From positions 62,001 to 126,000 of the forward strand of contig QJNS01000073.1 in NCBI GenBank assembly GCA_004154925.1: a stretch of 64,000 nucleotides of DNA, written 5' to 3'. Each line of letters begins with the position of its first letter. Position 1 is the first letter of the stretch. This document shows positions 36,775-48,894 of this stretch, piece by piece. This DNA is from Monosporascus cannonballus (taxonomy: Eukaryota; Ascomycota; Sordariomycetes; Xylariales). The notes below the pieces were generated by a model. That model was not told where the DNA came from and did no database searches. It worked only from the letters and a program-made list of their open reading frames with translations. The translations under genes and the position numbers were made by a program.

Positions 36775-37120
36775 TATTATGATCTAATAAATCTAAGTTT
36801 AGGAAAATAATTATGACGATAAAAAAACTACCTATCTTATTAGTTAAGTAATAAAGAATTAAAATAAGTGAACATTATATTTATTATAAAAAACGAGATT
36901 CAAAATATTTAATAAAATAATAGAAAATCAAATATACCTTGGGTATTTCTATAACTGAAATAATAATAATTTGTAATAATAATTTGTTATCTGAAGCGCT
37001 CTTAATATTACGAAACGTAATAAGCTATTATATTTCTTACTTAAAATCTCGTAATATCTTTATTGACATAATCCATTATAACTTAGATTTAATAGTTGAC
37101 TAAACGGCTTAGATATTATA
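36775..37120 (+). repeat. Copy A3 3' LTR
   Basis: A 346-bp partner of 30765-31145, about 35 bp shorter. It begins TATTATGATC and ends GATATTATA. Confidence 0.8.
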
Positions 37121-37125
37121 TTAAA

Positions 37126-38101
37126 AGAAAATAGTATAATATTATAAAATCTTAATAACTTTAAATATTATACAATTACGAATGACGAAATTAAAATTTA
37201 ATTTAGGATAACATAAGATTAAATACGGAATTAATAATTTCGAATTACATTTTAAAAACCATGTTAAATAATTCAATTTAATCACGTTGCATTTAAGGTT
37301 TACAATATATTTTTAGTTGCATTATACAAACATTACTATGAACTTTAAATTAAAAAAAATATTTATTAAATATAAATTAAACAAAACGAAACTGTATTAT
37401 TCACTCGCAAATAATAATAAATATAAATATAAACCAGAACTAATTTCTTAGTATTTAAATAAAGGAAGCATAAGATATAAAGTTAAATAAATAATTAATA
37501 ATTAAATATAATAATAAAGATACTTAAACATTTAGAACATATGGTATTATAATACTATATATATAAATAATAATTTTATAAAGGTTTAGCATAACATTTT
37601 CAAATTATAACGATTTAAATTATAAAATAATCCCTGATAAAGCTTATTTCCAAAGTTTTATAGTATTTGTAATTTTAACGGTGCTACACTACTTATTTCT
37701 TTAAAAAATACTTCCAAAGTTAATTGTGAAAAAGATATTCAACTTTCGAAATTCTTTGTAAAATATTTTATATCTCTGATATTTAAAAGAAATACGACTT
37801 GTACTCAATTATTCATAATTAAACGACATTATTATTAAAAATAAAATATTATTATTCTTGATAATTAAAATTAAAAATAGAATCTATGAAATTAAGTTTT
37901 ATTTACTATATTTAGTTTTTAAAAATCCATGTATATTCTGCAATTAAAATAATGCATAAATAAATAATAAGTTCTAAACTAAATGATACATTCTTTAAAT
38001 TTTTAATTACACAAATAAAACTTATAAAGATATTAATATATCATTAATAACTATTAAATTTATTCCAAAATATCTTAATACCTTTATCGCATATTACTTG
38101 A
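37126..38101. other. Unassigned AT-rich sequence between copies A3 and A2
   Basis: This is the right-hand continuation of the DNA into which A3 inserted. No open frame, repeat end or protein motif was recognised. Confidence 0.45.
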
Positions 38102-38522
38102 TGTAAAAATTAAGCGATTTTGCCAACAAATAAATGTAAGTTATACGGGTTTCTATTAACAGAAATATTATAGACAGTTCAGTAATAAATATTGTAATTT
38201 ATTACATTTCTTAATATCAAACGCGTTTGGACAAACAATATTTTATTACAAATTAAAATTATTTAAATCATGAAAATAATAAACGTATATATCCTAATCC
38301 GATTTATTGGCTTACTACTACTAAGTTAATAATCCGGTTTACTGGCTTACTATTAGTAAATTAGTAATTCGGCTTATTAGCTTAGTACTAGTAAGTTAGT
38401 AATCTAGCTTATTGACTTACCACTAGTGAATGGTAATCAGTTACGTAATCTGGTCCACTTAGTTTTTTTAGTCGTTTTTGTTACGACGGTTTCTGGAGGC
38501 CGTGGCTTGTTAAAACGTAATA
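38102..38522 (-). repeat. Copy A2 3' LTR, tandem-repeat subtype
   Basis: A 421-bp LTR that begins TGTAAAAATTAAGCG (ancestral TGTGACGGCTAGGCG) and ends ACGTAATA. It is longer than the A1 LTRs because of a tandem repeat in its middle. Confidence 0.8.
38296..38435 (-). repeat. Four 35-bp tandem units inside the A2 LTR
   Basis: Unit starts are at 38296, 38331, 38366 and 38401, exactly 35 bp apart. Each has the form AATCCGGTTTACTGGCTTAC, then an ACTAGTAA-like end. The same unit occurs twice in the A5 LTR (28578-28647). Confidence 0.8.
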
Positions 38523-38675
38523 TAATCTTCTCTTTCTAACATTTTGCTTTTAAGAATTTTTTTTAGTAAGTTCTTTATCTTAATTAAATCCAGTCCTATT
38601 TCTAAACGTTATTTTGGTAGAAGCAAATAATATTATATTTTAGCTAACTTAATTAAAATAAAAAGTTTCGAAATC

Positions 38676-39060
38676 ATGCCGTATTTCTTTTTTGTTTTTT
38701 TAAGAACTTTGTTTATTATATAGTAAAAAGGAGTTTTCGTTTTAAAAAATATGTACGTTATAATTGTTTATATTTTGTAATAAATGTTCCTATTTCCAGA
38801 GTTAATCATTATATCGCCGAGTTTTATTATTTTAAAAATATGAATTAATTACTGGAAAGATTTTATTTAATTTTTTTACCTATTTATTCCGTATTCGTCG
38901 TTAACTGTAACAGTAATAAATATAAAGTGCTAAGTTCATTTATCGTAGTATTTAATTTCTCGACGTATTGGACGATCTTGAACGCTGTAAAACGGAAATA
39001 ATAATAAAAAATCAAGCTTTTAAGGATATAAATATTATGAATTAAAATTTCGTTAATATG
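38676..39060 (+). pseudogene. Antisense 3' ORF remnant (copy A2)
   Basis: It begins at an ATG matching the A1 antisense ORF (GAAATCATGCCGTAT against GAAGTTATGCCGTAT). After a probable frameshift it reads through a Tyr/Cys-rich piece (YVRYNCLYFVINVPISR) and a long, mostly open tail to about 39,000. It is much more decayed than in A1, but in the same place and direction. Confidence 0.4.
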
Positions 39061-39109
39061 CAAACGCTACTTTTATAGGACGTTAATTCAAACGTAGTAT
39101 TAGGTTCTG

Positions 39110-42020
39110 TTGTTTTTAGTAAAAGCTCTGTAATAGGCGTTAAGTATTTATAAGATTTTTCGCGGGTTTCTAGGTATTGTCGGAATCCGAAAAATCATTC
39201 TACTTAATTAGGTATTTGGTAAATCCATTTTGATTTTTTATTTTGTAAATGTTTTTTACTGCATATATAATTTTATTTTTTGCCTTTATCTTCTTTGATT
39301 CTATATAAACCTTAATAATATTTGTTATTAACCTAAGTAAATGAATAAAAATAAATTAGATAAAATTTAATCCTTGATAAAGGTTTGAATTTGTAAATAT
39401 TTTCTAAGATTTTCCTAATAATTCCCGATAGATCTATATATTTGAAATCCTGTTTCTTGCTATGGTTTTTTATTTTGAATATTTTTTATAGCGAAGTAAT
39501 TCATTTTTTCTTTTTAAAACATTAATATTTTTAACTTCTTCGAGTTGTAATCCTTATTAATTTAATTACGTATAAATTTTAATTTTAGCGTTATTTCCTA
39601 ATACAACTAGTTAAATTATTTCAAAGCAAGTATTACTCTACTGTAAAGAAGTTTACTATATGTAGTTTTATAAGCATTAAATATAACACAAATATATATA
39701 TATATATTAAAATGGTTTTAATGTTTTGGTAATAATTCATATTATAAGTTACCTAAACAATAATTAACTTTTAAAGCTAGCTATTTTATTATTAAGTAAT
39801 ATAATATTTTAGATACGTTTTTAATATTTGGATTATCCGTTCTATTTATTAGTCCGTTTAAGATTTAAAGACACCAAATAATTTATAATTTAAATTGATT
39901 TATATTATTGAGTTTTATTAAAATTTAGACGTAAACGTACTTCATTTATCAGAAATAATTTAATATAGAAATTCGTATAGGCAAAATATTTTTTTTAAAA
40001 AATATATGTTATTTGTTCGATATTCGTATCTTTTTAGTAAAACATAAAATAAGAAAACTTCGTAAATCTATTCACGATTACGAAAATATTATCGTAATAT
40101 ATTTTTATTTTTAGATTTTCTGATAAAGAAAGTTTGGTAATGAAATTTATAATAATCGAATCCCATGGCCTTTTTAAAATTAATAAAGATTGTAATTTTG
40201 TATATAGTATATATCGCTATATCTTAATTCTACTATAAATATTATATTATCGTCAGGTTTTTTAAATTATTATTTTTATTTTAAAAAAATTTATAAACAC
40301 ATTAAAATGGTTTTAGAGTTTTTTAAATCCTTGGATATTTATTGAAGTGGGGCGGGGTATTACACCCATGGTCAGGCTCGGCTGATCAGAAAGCCCGAGC
40401 TTCGCATATATATTAAGAAGTTCTTTTTCGCCATGGGTTCAACCCCTAGGCATCAACCACCACCACTCAGCATGTTTTCTGCCACTTCAGTCATCGAGGT
40501 TCAACACCAGCAATACAATCAGATTAAGTTCTTTATTTTTCGACAATCCCATTCCGTACTGTGACATAAAATGGTTATCCGCACTGATCAAGACCAATTC
40601 TCCCAACCCCAATTCATTATATAATTAGTATTTATATATATCTCATATTAAATATATTTATTATTTTTCTTAAACTTATACATTATTTGTTCTCTTATTC
40701 TTTGATAAATTATTATTATTTCTTTTAATATTTTTATATATGTTATATAGTATAACCTATATTGTCTTAATTTAGCGTAGGTATAGATATTTCTTTAAAG
40801 TAATGTGGGAAATTATATAATTAATTTTAACTAATTTTGTTTTTCAAAATCTGATCGCTTGTTTAAGATGTCGGTTTCGCTGTTTTCTGAACTTTTTATA
40901 AATAATAACGAAGTTAAAGTTCGCTAATTTTTTGCATATCGTAATTATTATTTCGTATATTCTCTAGTCGTAATAAAATGGATAAGATTTTGATAATCGG
41001 TATAAACATTAATACGATTAAGATGTTCTTTAAAAATGTACCTAGATTTTTAAAAATACTATAATAATAGCCATAAATGCTTTATCTAGAAGAACGTAAT
41101 TCGATTCGATTTTTTTTAATTTGTACGCAAGGAATATAATAAGATGTAATTTGTCTTAATTATTTCGTTATTTAACTATTACGTTTAACGTATGAATCGA
41201 AATATCTTTTTTGAATTTAATTAAACGTATTAAATCGTACTTGATTAGCATTAGCTTATTAGTAATTACATTTTTAATTTCCTAAAATACTTTTTTCGTT
41301 TATAATATCTATTTAAAGTCTGTTCTTTTCTTAATAAGTTTAATTTGGTGTATAAAAACTTTATTAAAATTTGCAATAAAAATTCTACAATAATTAGTAA
41401 ATTCAAAAAAATACCGGTATTTTCTTAATTATTATTAATGTTTATTAGACTGTAAATACAGCGATATATTTTAAATCTGTTTTGATATATTCTAAAGTCA
41501 GAATATATCCTGAATATATTACTTCTTATTTACAGAACTAGTTTTCTTATATCTTAGTTAATAATTTAGTATTTTGTAAAATCATAAATATTTTATGAAC
41601 CTATTTCCCATCTATCTTTTCCGTTTTCGAATAATAATGAATATCGTTAAGGCAACATATGATAAAAACGCTTGAGCCTTTTCGTAATACAGAATTTATT
41701 ATTAGTTAAAATATTATTAATATATTCCTAAAGTTTATTCACATAACCAAATATTTTTATAATCTGTATTTTGTCCAAAAATGTAATTTGTATTCGGATT
41801 TTGTTTAATTTTAATGAGCTTATATTTATTTTTAAAATTAAATATTAAGAACTATTCGGTTTCATTAAATAGGTTTTTTATTTCAGTAATTCAAGCTAAT
41901 AATATTCAATTTTTTATAATAATATAATTCAATTATAAATAATCGACGATAAATTATAATTCAATCTTTTGTAAATACGAAAAACATTCGATATTTTACG
42001 AGTAATTTCGAAAGGTACAT
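39110..42020 (-). pseudogene. Family A gag-pol, 3' half (copy A2)
   Basis: RIP-degraded chromodomain, integrase and reverse transcriptase, identified by alignment with copy A1 (11,320-13,925). It is broken twice by family C sequence: the solo LTR at 40343-40616 and the element at 42021. Confidence 0.7.
40343..40616 (+). repeat. Solo LTR of family C
   Basis: A 274-bp LTR (TGAAGTGGGG...CCCCAATTCA) flanked by TTAT on both sides (40339-40342 and 40617-40620), a 4-bp target duplication. It is the least mutated of the three family C LTRs in the window. It most likely results from recombination between the two LTRs of a former full element. Confidence 0.85.
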
Positions 42021-42294
42021 TGAAGTGGAGCGGGGTGTTCACTCATGATCAGGCTCGGCTGATCAAAAAGCCCGGGTCTCGCATATATATCAAGAAGTTC
42101 TTTTTCGCCATAGGTTTAACCCCTAGGCATTACCAGCTACCCTAATTATTCAGCATATTTTCTGTTATTTCAATTATCGGAATTTAATACCAGTAGTATA
42201 ATCGGATTAAGTTTTTTATTTCGACAATCCCATTCCGTATCGTAACATAAAATAATTATTCGCATTAATTACAACTGATCTTTTCCCCAACTCA
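42021..42294 (+). repeat. Family C 5' LTR
   Basis: 274 bp, TGAAGTGGAGCGG...CCCCAACTCA. It has the same length as the solo LTR at 40343. Confidence 0.88.
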
Positions 42295-42299
42295 ATATA

Positions 42300-45200
42300 T
42301 TTAATTATCAAGGAAAAGAAACTCGCTTTCGGTAACTGCCGAGGTAACTTTAGATATTTCCGATTAATATTCGAAAAAAATAAAATCTTAATTAGACACG
42401 CGGATAATCGCAGTTACGGCAATCGGAGTATAAATACGCATATTACGCTTTATAAGATAATGACATTACGAATAACCGATAACGACGAAACGATTTCAAA
42501 ATAACCTAAATTAAAAAGGATATTGTGGAATTAAGCGTTTATAGAACCTTTTCCGCAACCAGATTTTTAGCAGACCGATTTCGAAGGATCACATATCTAA
42601 AGGTGCATATGTTTAAGAATATAAACTAATTACCTATATTTTAAACCGACGGCGTGATTTAGGATATAACGCATTCCTTAAAAATTCTTACTTAATAAAA
42701 CAGAATTCCGATATTTGGAAATAGGACGATAAGGATAAAATTTATTAAGATTAAATATTAATTAATTATAATTAATTAGGATTAATTGCTAAAAATCGAT
42801 TTATTAAAATTAGGAAACGAAAATACGTTTTTATCAACCTATTTACGTAAATTTTGGATTAATTAACGCTGGAATAACGCCGTTATAGTTAACCATATGG
42901 GTTCAATTATTAACGTAGGCAAAAAAAGAAATAAGGCTTTGAAACTTATAATTTCGTTTACGAAAAAAAAATCAAAAAAGAATTAATATTTTCTAATACA
43001 ATGGAAAAAATAAGACTAACTTATTAAATAACATATTGTAGAATATTTTCGCCTTAATAAACCAGGATTTCGTATAGGGCTTACTTAATAACATCTTTTG
43101 GGATTCGCTAGTATTAATGAACAGGATTATCCTGGCAGTAAAATTAATAATAAAGATATTAATCGTAAAGTTGAAAAAGACTTAATTCGATATTTACCGC
43201 CAGCAATATACTAATCAGAAAGAACGGGTTTGCCTAAAGAAAAAAAAAGGGCGATATTTTTATTACGATTGCGAGAAATTCAGAAAATATAAACGAAAGC
43301 ACCAAAGGTCTTAAATTTCTTTATGTTCATATATACGATTAACAACTTTAAATTATCAAATTATATTAACCTCGAATTATATTTTTTCAATTAGCAAATT
43401 TCGTTAAGATTTAGCTAATTTGTTAAGATTGCGTCGAAACTATCAAAAATTACAATATAACAGAAGTTATTACCAATTCCGCAGTTCTCTATTATTTAAA
43501 AAAAATCAAAATCTAGCATCGAACATAATTAACCGTTACCCATTATCTAATTCTAAACACGAAAACGAAATTAATAACGAATTATCTTTAAGTAATCTTA
43601 TTAGTTTCCCAAAACCTGCCATAAACGTAACTAAAAAACGGGTACTAAAAATATTGGAAATTATTATTAAAATATCTAAAGGACGATAAATTTAACTTTC
43701 TTAAACTTAATTACAAACTTTTATTAAGCTTTTAATAGTTATATCTGAAATTATACCTTTAAAATCTCTTACGTAATATAGACAAGGATTTACGGCAAAT
43801 ATTATAAATAAACTTATGTTTTTTATAATATTACCGGATATATCCGCTTTTCTGGTACTGCGGCTATTAATTAACTTGAGAAAATCGGCAGGTTATATTT
43901 AAAATATAAGCTTATAAAGACGGAAATCATTAATAAGTTATCTTATTAAATAAATAACCGTTTTATAAAAAATCGAATCAAAATTATTTTTAAAAGTATC
44001 GCTATTTCAAATAAGACGATTAAAAGCATTTTGAAAACCTTTAAGCTATAAAACCTACAGTAGGTATAGATTATTAAAGATCGATTAAGAATACTAATAA
44101 AATACGGTTAACGCAATATATTTAATTAAGTTTATAATTATTGTTTAAAATATGCGGTTAACATTCGCGATATCGTTGAAGAAATCAAGTTCAAAAATAA
44201 AATTGCAAATAAGAATAAATATATCGAAAACTTATTAACGGAATTTTTAACCATCTATTTCGAAAACGTTTTTAATAATTTATCTATAAAACTTAAAGAT
44301 TTATATATAATACCTTATAATATCGTATTAAAATTAATTAAAAATTAGGCTTTTAATAAGGCTAAATTAATTAGATATAAAAGGCGAAAATAATTATGAA
44401 ATGCGGTTCGTTTCAACTTTAGCCAAATAAAGAAGGTATAATAATAAGACTTTAAGCCTTTTTGCTAAAGCAATGCTAAATCTAAACTTTTTTTATCGGC
44501 AAAACATAATCAGATATCGGAAATTACCAATACCTTATAAAAATTAAAAATTGGCCAAGTACGACAGATTTAGAATTTTAACGTTTTTTTTAAAAACAAA
44601 TCGTAAAGTTGCTTAATTATAGCAATATTACGAACCTTCAAAGCAGAAACCACGCTAAGTACAATATAAAAATACTAATTTATCGATTAATATAATAAAC
44701 ATTTAACCGGACGATATTAATAAAATAAGATCTTATTATAAATAAAATAGTTACTGAAATAATTACTCAGGCCGCAGGAAATAATTTAACAATTTTAAAA
44801 ATAGAACTTCTTGTTTTTGCGGTAAGCAAAAATACGCAATATATACACATAAATTATTTTCGAATAGAAAAAAACCCGCTTAATTTCATTCGAAAATAAC
44901 TAATTTACGATTTTTTTTATGGTTCAAAGCTAATCGATCTAATTTGGATATAATATAATTTCCAACGACATTTCAAAATCAAGCGATCGATAAAAAAATC
45001 TCTTATTTGGAAAAGATTTCAAAATAAATACCTAATTCGCCCAATTTCTTCAATTATTTCAGGGATAAAATAAACTATTATGATCACCGACAGAACGTTT
45101 TTAAAAAATTAGGAAAATCTAGACCCAATATTAACCAGAATTTTACCCGTTCTAATACCCCGGACGTACCTTACTCTGCATTAATCTTAAAATCTAACCG

Positions 45201-46330
45201 ACCAAAACCCGTTATTAATTAACACCGTATTATTAAAATTAATATATTCTATTTTGTTGCAAAAAACGGTAAGCTATTTTACAAAAAAAATACCTTTGGT
45301 TAACTAGCTTTGGAATAATCTTATTAAAAACGAAAATATTCGGCACCTTAAGAAAATCCGCGCGTTAAAGCTCGATATAAATAATTAACTCCTTATACTT
45401 ATTAATATTATGCTAACCAAGTAATCTGATAAAAAAAGGAAAATATCGACGAATTTATAAAAAAAAGGTCGATAATAATAAACTTATACAAAACGGACAT
45501 TTACTTTTAAATACCGAAATAAAAATATAAACGGATGATTTCCTTAACCACGGTAAACTAATTCATACGTAATTAATAAAATATTAAAAAGTTAAAATTT
45601 ACGAAAATACGAAAAAAATGTTCGAAATTACTTAATCGGAATTAATTAGGATTTGCGCGGATTTTAATAAAACTTTTAAGATTTTTATAGCTGTAAAAAC
45701 CGTAAAAACATTAAATCGTAAAAGTAAGAAAACAATTAAAATAATAAAGGTAAAAATCCGCGGTTTTGCACTTACTAAACCCCAATAAACGCCTAAGATC
45801 CTCATTATGGATATTAAATATAAATCCAAAAAGTAAAACGAAGCTAATAGTCAATCTGTATAACAATATAATATCATTGAATATTTTATTCTGTTATTCC
45901 GATTTGCTGTTAAAATTAATCTTAGAAAGAAAAACCTAATTAATAATATTATGAATATCGACGCCGAATCAAATATCATAATTCTGTCGTACGTTAAGAA
46001 ACATAGGTTAGTAATACGACAAATACGGCGTTTTTTAATAGGATTTAATTCTCAAAAAAGGACCAAATTCGAAAACGTAATTAAGGTTGCAATTTAATTA
46101 ATTAGTTCATTACTTACTATTTCCGTTTTTGTTGTCGACGACCGCCCCGTAATATAACTATTAATATTGGGATTTGATTTTATAGCGAAATTGAAAATAG
46201 CATTAAATATAGATCCAGAAATAATAACAGGAATTCTGGAATTCGGTTCGAAAAAAATTATCATTCCCTTAATATCGGCAAGGCAAATTAATCGCAATAT
46301 CCGCGCAAATAATTAATTTGAAAAAATGCA
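42300..46330 (+). pseudogene. Family C gag and protease region, RIP-inactivated
   Basis: The upstream part holds a zinc-knuckle relic near 43,240-43,280, read as GRYFYYDCEKFRKYK. Its Tyr residues sit where a C-x2-C-x4-H-x4-C motif needs Cys. A longer gag-like frame follows to about 45,800. Near 45,900-46,330 the frame reads AESNIIILSYVKKHRL and then LGFDFIAKLKIALNIDPEI, the pattern of a retroviral-type aspartic protease. The catalytic DTG is not readable (it reads IDAE). A Tc1-like transposon cuts the frame at 46,413. Confidence 0.65.
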
Positions 46331-47381
46331 GCCGGTAAACCTATAAACCGTTTTATTGCCATAAATAAACCTAATAACAAAACGATAAATAAATCCGTTA
46401 TAGACCTTTATATAGTCGGGGTGCAAAAGTCTCGGTTTAGTTTCCACATCCCATATTTCCAACCACCACCTTCACAACTTCACTTATACTTTTTTCTACC
46501 AATTTTTAATAAGATTACTAGCAATTTTAATTACTTATAGATAAATAAATTGCGCATACGATAAGCTACTCTAATATTTCGTATACCAGCCCTAAGCTAT
46601 AATCACAGCTTCGATCCGCCTTGGTATGTTATTTATTAAGTTATTCAGCATACCTTTTGAAAATTCTTCTTATATAGCAATTATAATAGCTGTAAGTAAG
46701 TCCAGTGCTTTTTACGTATTACCAAATAACCTAAGTTTTAGTTCCTTTTTTTGGATGCGTTCTTTTAGGAGTTTCTATACGTTTTCGATAAGGTTTAAAT
46801 CGGGCGAATATAAGAGCTATTCCAGCACTTTGACGGCCTGCTTTTGGAACTATTGCTTTACGATTCGGACGGTATAAACGGGAACGTTATTTTGTATAAA
46901 AACAAAGTCGTTATTAAGGCATTCGGAATAGTATTCGTTAAGATAATTACGATAAACGCGGCCGGTTATTCCGCCCCGGACGGCCTTGGAGTTCTTATTA
47001 AAGGCTATTAGGAAATTCCGTTTTTTTATACCGGATACAACTTTAAAATATTTACGTTTGACAGGTTTTTTTGTATCGGCATTATATATATTTGAATAAT
47101 AAACAAAACCTTTTTTATTTCGAAAAAAAAAACGGTTAATAATTAACGTAATAATTAAAGTAAGAAAAAAATAATATGTTAAAACCTTATTCGGCGAAAA
47201 GCCTATTGCGCCCGTTTATCGCAATTACGGTTTATGCTTATTTCGTTGTTAAATAAAACTTTTCGCCATTATTCGAAAAGCTTATTACGATATTCCAAAG
47301 CCCAAAAAAACTTTTGCTTCGTATATTCCTGAATTAAAAACGGACGTTAAAGTACGTATTAATATATTATCCTTTTCCAAC

Positions 47382-47546
47382 TGTAAGGGGCTGCATACGT
47401 AGTAACTAAGGATATGGGCCACAACAAGTCCATTGAGAAATCTAGGGAACAGCTAAGAAAATGCGTAGGAACAGCTAGCTATATATACAGGAGCCACGGG
47501 ATTAGCGTTACGCTAATCCCTTTACTAGGGCCTTTGGCCCGTAATA
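47382..47546. repeat. Element D LTR, left
   Basis: A 165-bp direct repeat of 48730-48894. It is less mutated than its partner and includes GGGATTAGCGTTACGCTAATCCC, an inverted repeat. Confidence 0.88.
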
Positions 47547-48729
47547 TAACCCCCCCCTTTAAATTTAATTTTCGTTTTTTTTCTGCTGCGCGGCAGACGT
47601 TTATTTATAGCACCTTCTTAGGGACCTTATTTTAAGGCGGCGATATTCGCAAATCTTAGTCCGAGGGGTTTTTTGACGGTCACGGGAAAACCACGCCGCG
47701 TATTTTACGTCCGTACGTTTTTGACGCGCTACGCATTATTACCTTTATATTTTCGCGTTATTTTCCCCAGGGCTTTTTTTCTGCCAATTCTTTTAACGTT
47801 TCGTAAACGTTAAACTTATTTAGGTTTTCCCAAGTTTTATCGAACGTTTTTGCGGCTGCTTTTATCGTTTAAGTAATAACGGAGCTTTTGGGGCTTTATT
47901 AACGCCAATATGTCGGACGGCGATTTTCTTCCCTTTAAGATAATTTTTTCGAAAATGCCCTATTTCGCCATACCATAAATAATGCCCTTCCGTTTGCTAA
48001 CGGCGTTTACGTTAATAATTAACGGCTAACGTACCGATTTCCACATTTTTCATAATATCGTTTTCCGATTAGAAAATTATTACGCGCAAATACGCCGTAA
48101 TAAGGGCCGTTAGGAACGATATTTCCGAATGACGAAAAAGCTACGCAAAGTTTTTCCAAATATTAGGCCATTTTTCGTAATTTAATTATTTTTTTGTTTC
48201 GGCATTAAGGCCCGAAATTAATAGGAGAATTTTGGCTTTATCCGGCCATTTATCTCTTCCGGCTTAATAAAAAGTATTTTCGAATATGAAAACGTATTCG
48301 GACGCCGTTTAAACGTTACGTTAACGTAATTTAATTAAACGTTAACCAATTTTTTATTTTTTATTAGGTTTTTTTAAAATAACGGCGATATAATTTAAAA
48401 AGGTTTAGAAATTCGACTTTTTTAAGGCTTTTTGCATATACGGTAAAAACGTTAATTTTTAAAATTAATAACTAAAAGCTCCTTAAATATAAAAAAGCTA
48501 CGTACGATTATCGCCGATCGCCTTTCCGTTAACGAATAACTTCCTATCCATTTCGAACCTTTAGGCGTTATGGTTCTTACGGCCTTATAGCTTACGAACG
48601 GCTTATAAAACCTGACGGCGCGGTTCCTCGGTATCCATGGCGAATAAGTTACGTACGAATAACGGGTGCGTAACGCTGGCGTATTTCTTACGGCGACGGA
48701 CCGTTCGCGAAAAAGGAGATTTCTTAATA

Positions 48730-48894
48730 TGTAAAAGGTTGCATACGCAGTAACTAAGGATATTGGCCATAACAGGTCTATTAAGAAATCTAGGAAATAG
48801 CTAAGAAAATACGTAGGAGCAGCTAGTTATAAATATAGGAGCTACGGGATTAGCGCTACGTTAATCCCTCCACTAAAGCCCTTGGTCCGTAACA
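48730..48894. repeat. Element D LTR, right
   Basis: 165 bp, TGTAAAAGGTTGCATACG...GGTCCGTAACA. It differs from the left LTR mainly by C/T and G/A changes. Confidence 0.88.

Larger units (their letters stand above)
30765..37120 (+). mobile_element. Family A element, complete, most degraded copy (A3)
   Basis: 6.36 kb, flanked by a perfect 5-bp target duplication TTAAA (30760-30764 and 37121-37125). The LTRs are 30765-31145 and 36775-37120. The interior matches copies A0 and A4 in the integrase/chromodomain region (about 35,640-36,090) and in the reverse transcriptase/connection region (about 34,050-34,250), which gives a rightward orientation. It is the most AT-rich of the copies and almost no motif survives intact. 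Confidence 0.85.
38102..42020 (-). mobile_element. Family A element, left part (copy A2)
   Basis: A leftward family A copy with its 3' LTR at 38102-38522, an antisense-ORF interval at about 38,676-39,060, a chromodomain near 39,125-39,280, then integrase and reverse transcriptase up to 42,020. It is interrupted there by element C and resumes at 56,629. The reverse transcriptase Asp pair near 41,640-41,650 reads Asn-Asp. The bases to the left, CTTGA (38097-38101), would be the target duplication, but the other end is missing. Confidence 0.82.
47382..48894. mobile_element. Short non-autonomous LTR element (D)
   Basis: 1513 bp with 165-bp LTRs at 47382-47546 and 48730-48894 (TGTAAGGGGCTGCATACG...GGCCCGTAATA/ACA) and a perfect 5-bp target duplication CCAAC (47377-47381 and 48895-48899). 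The interior is only 1.18 kb, too short for pol. An eight-C run follows the left LTR; on the minus strand it is a G-rich purine tract next to the LTR, which suggests a leftward orientation. A leftward frame with GRKSPSDILALIKPQKLRYY near 47,880-47,960 looks once coding, but I do not recognise it. Confidence 0.88.

Noticed and set aside
28496..38522. A5 LTR (28,496) and A2 LTR (38,102-38,522) as the two ends of one element
   Set aside because: They are in opposite orientation, so they cannot be the LTR pair of one insertion.
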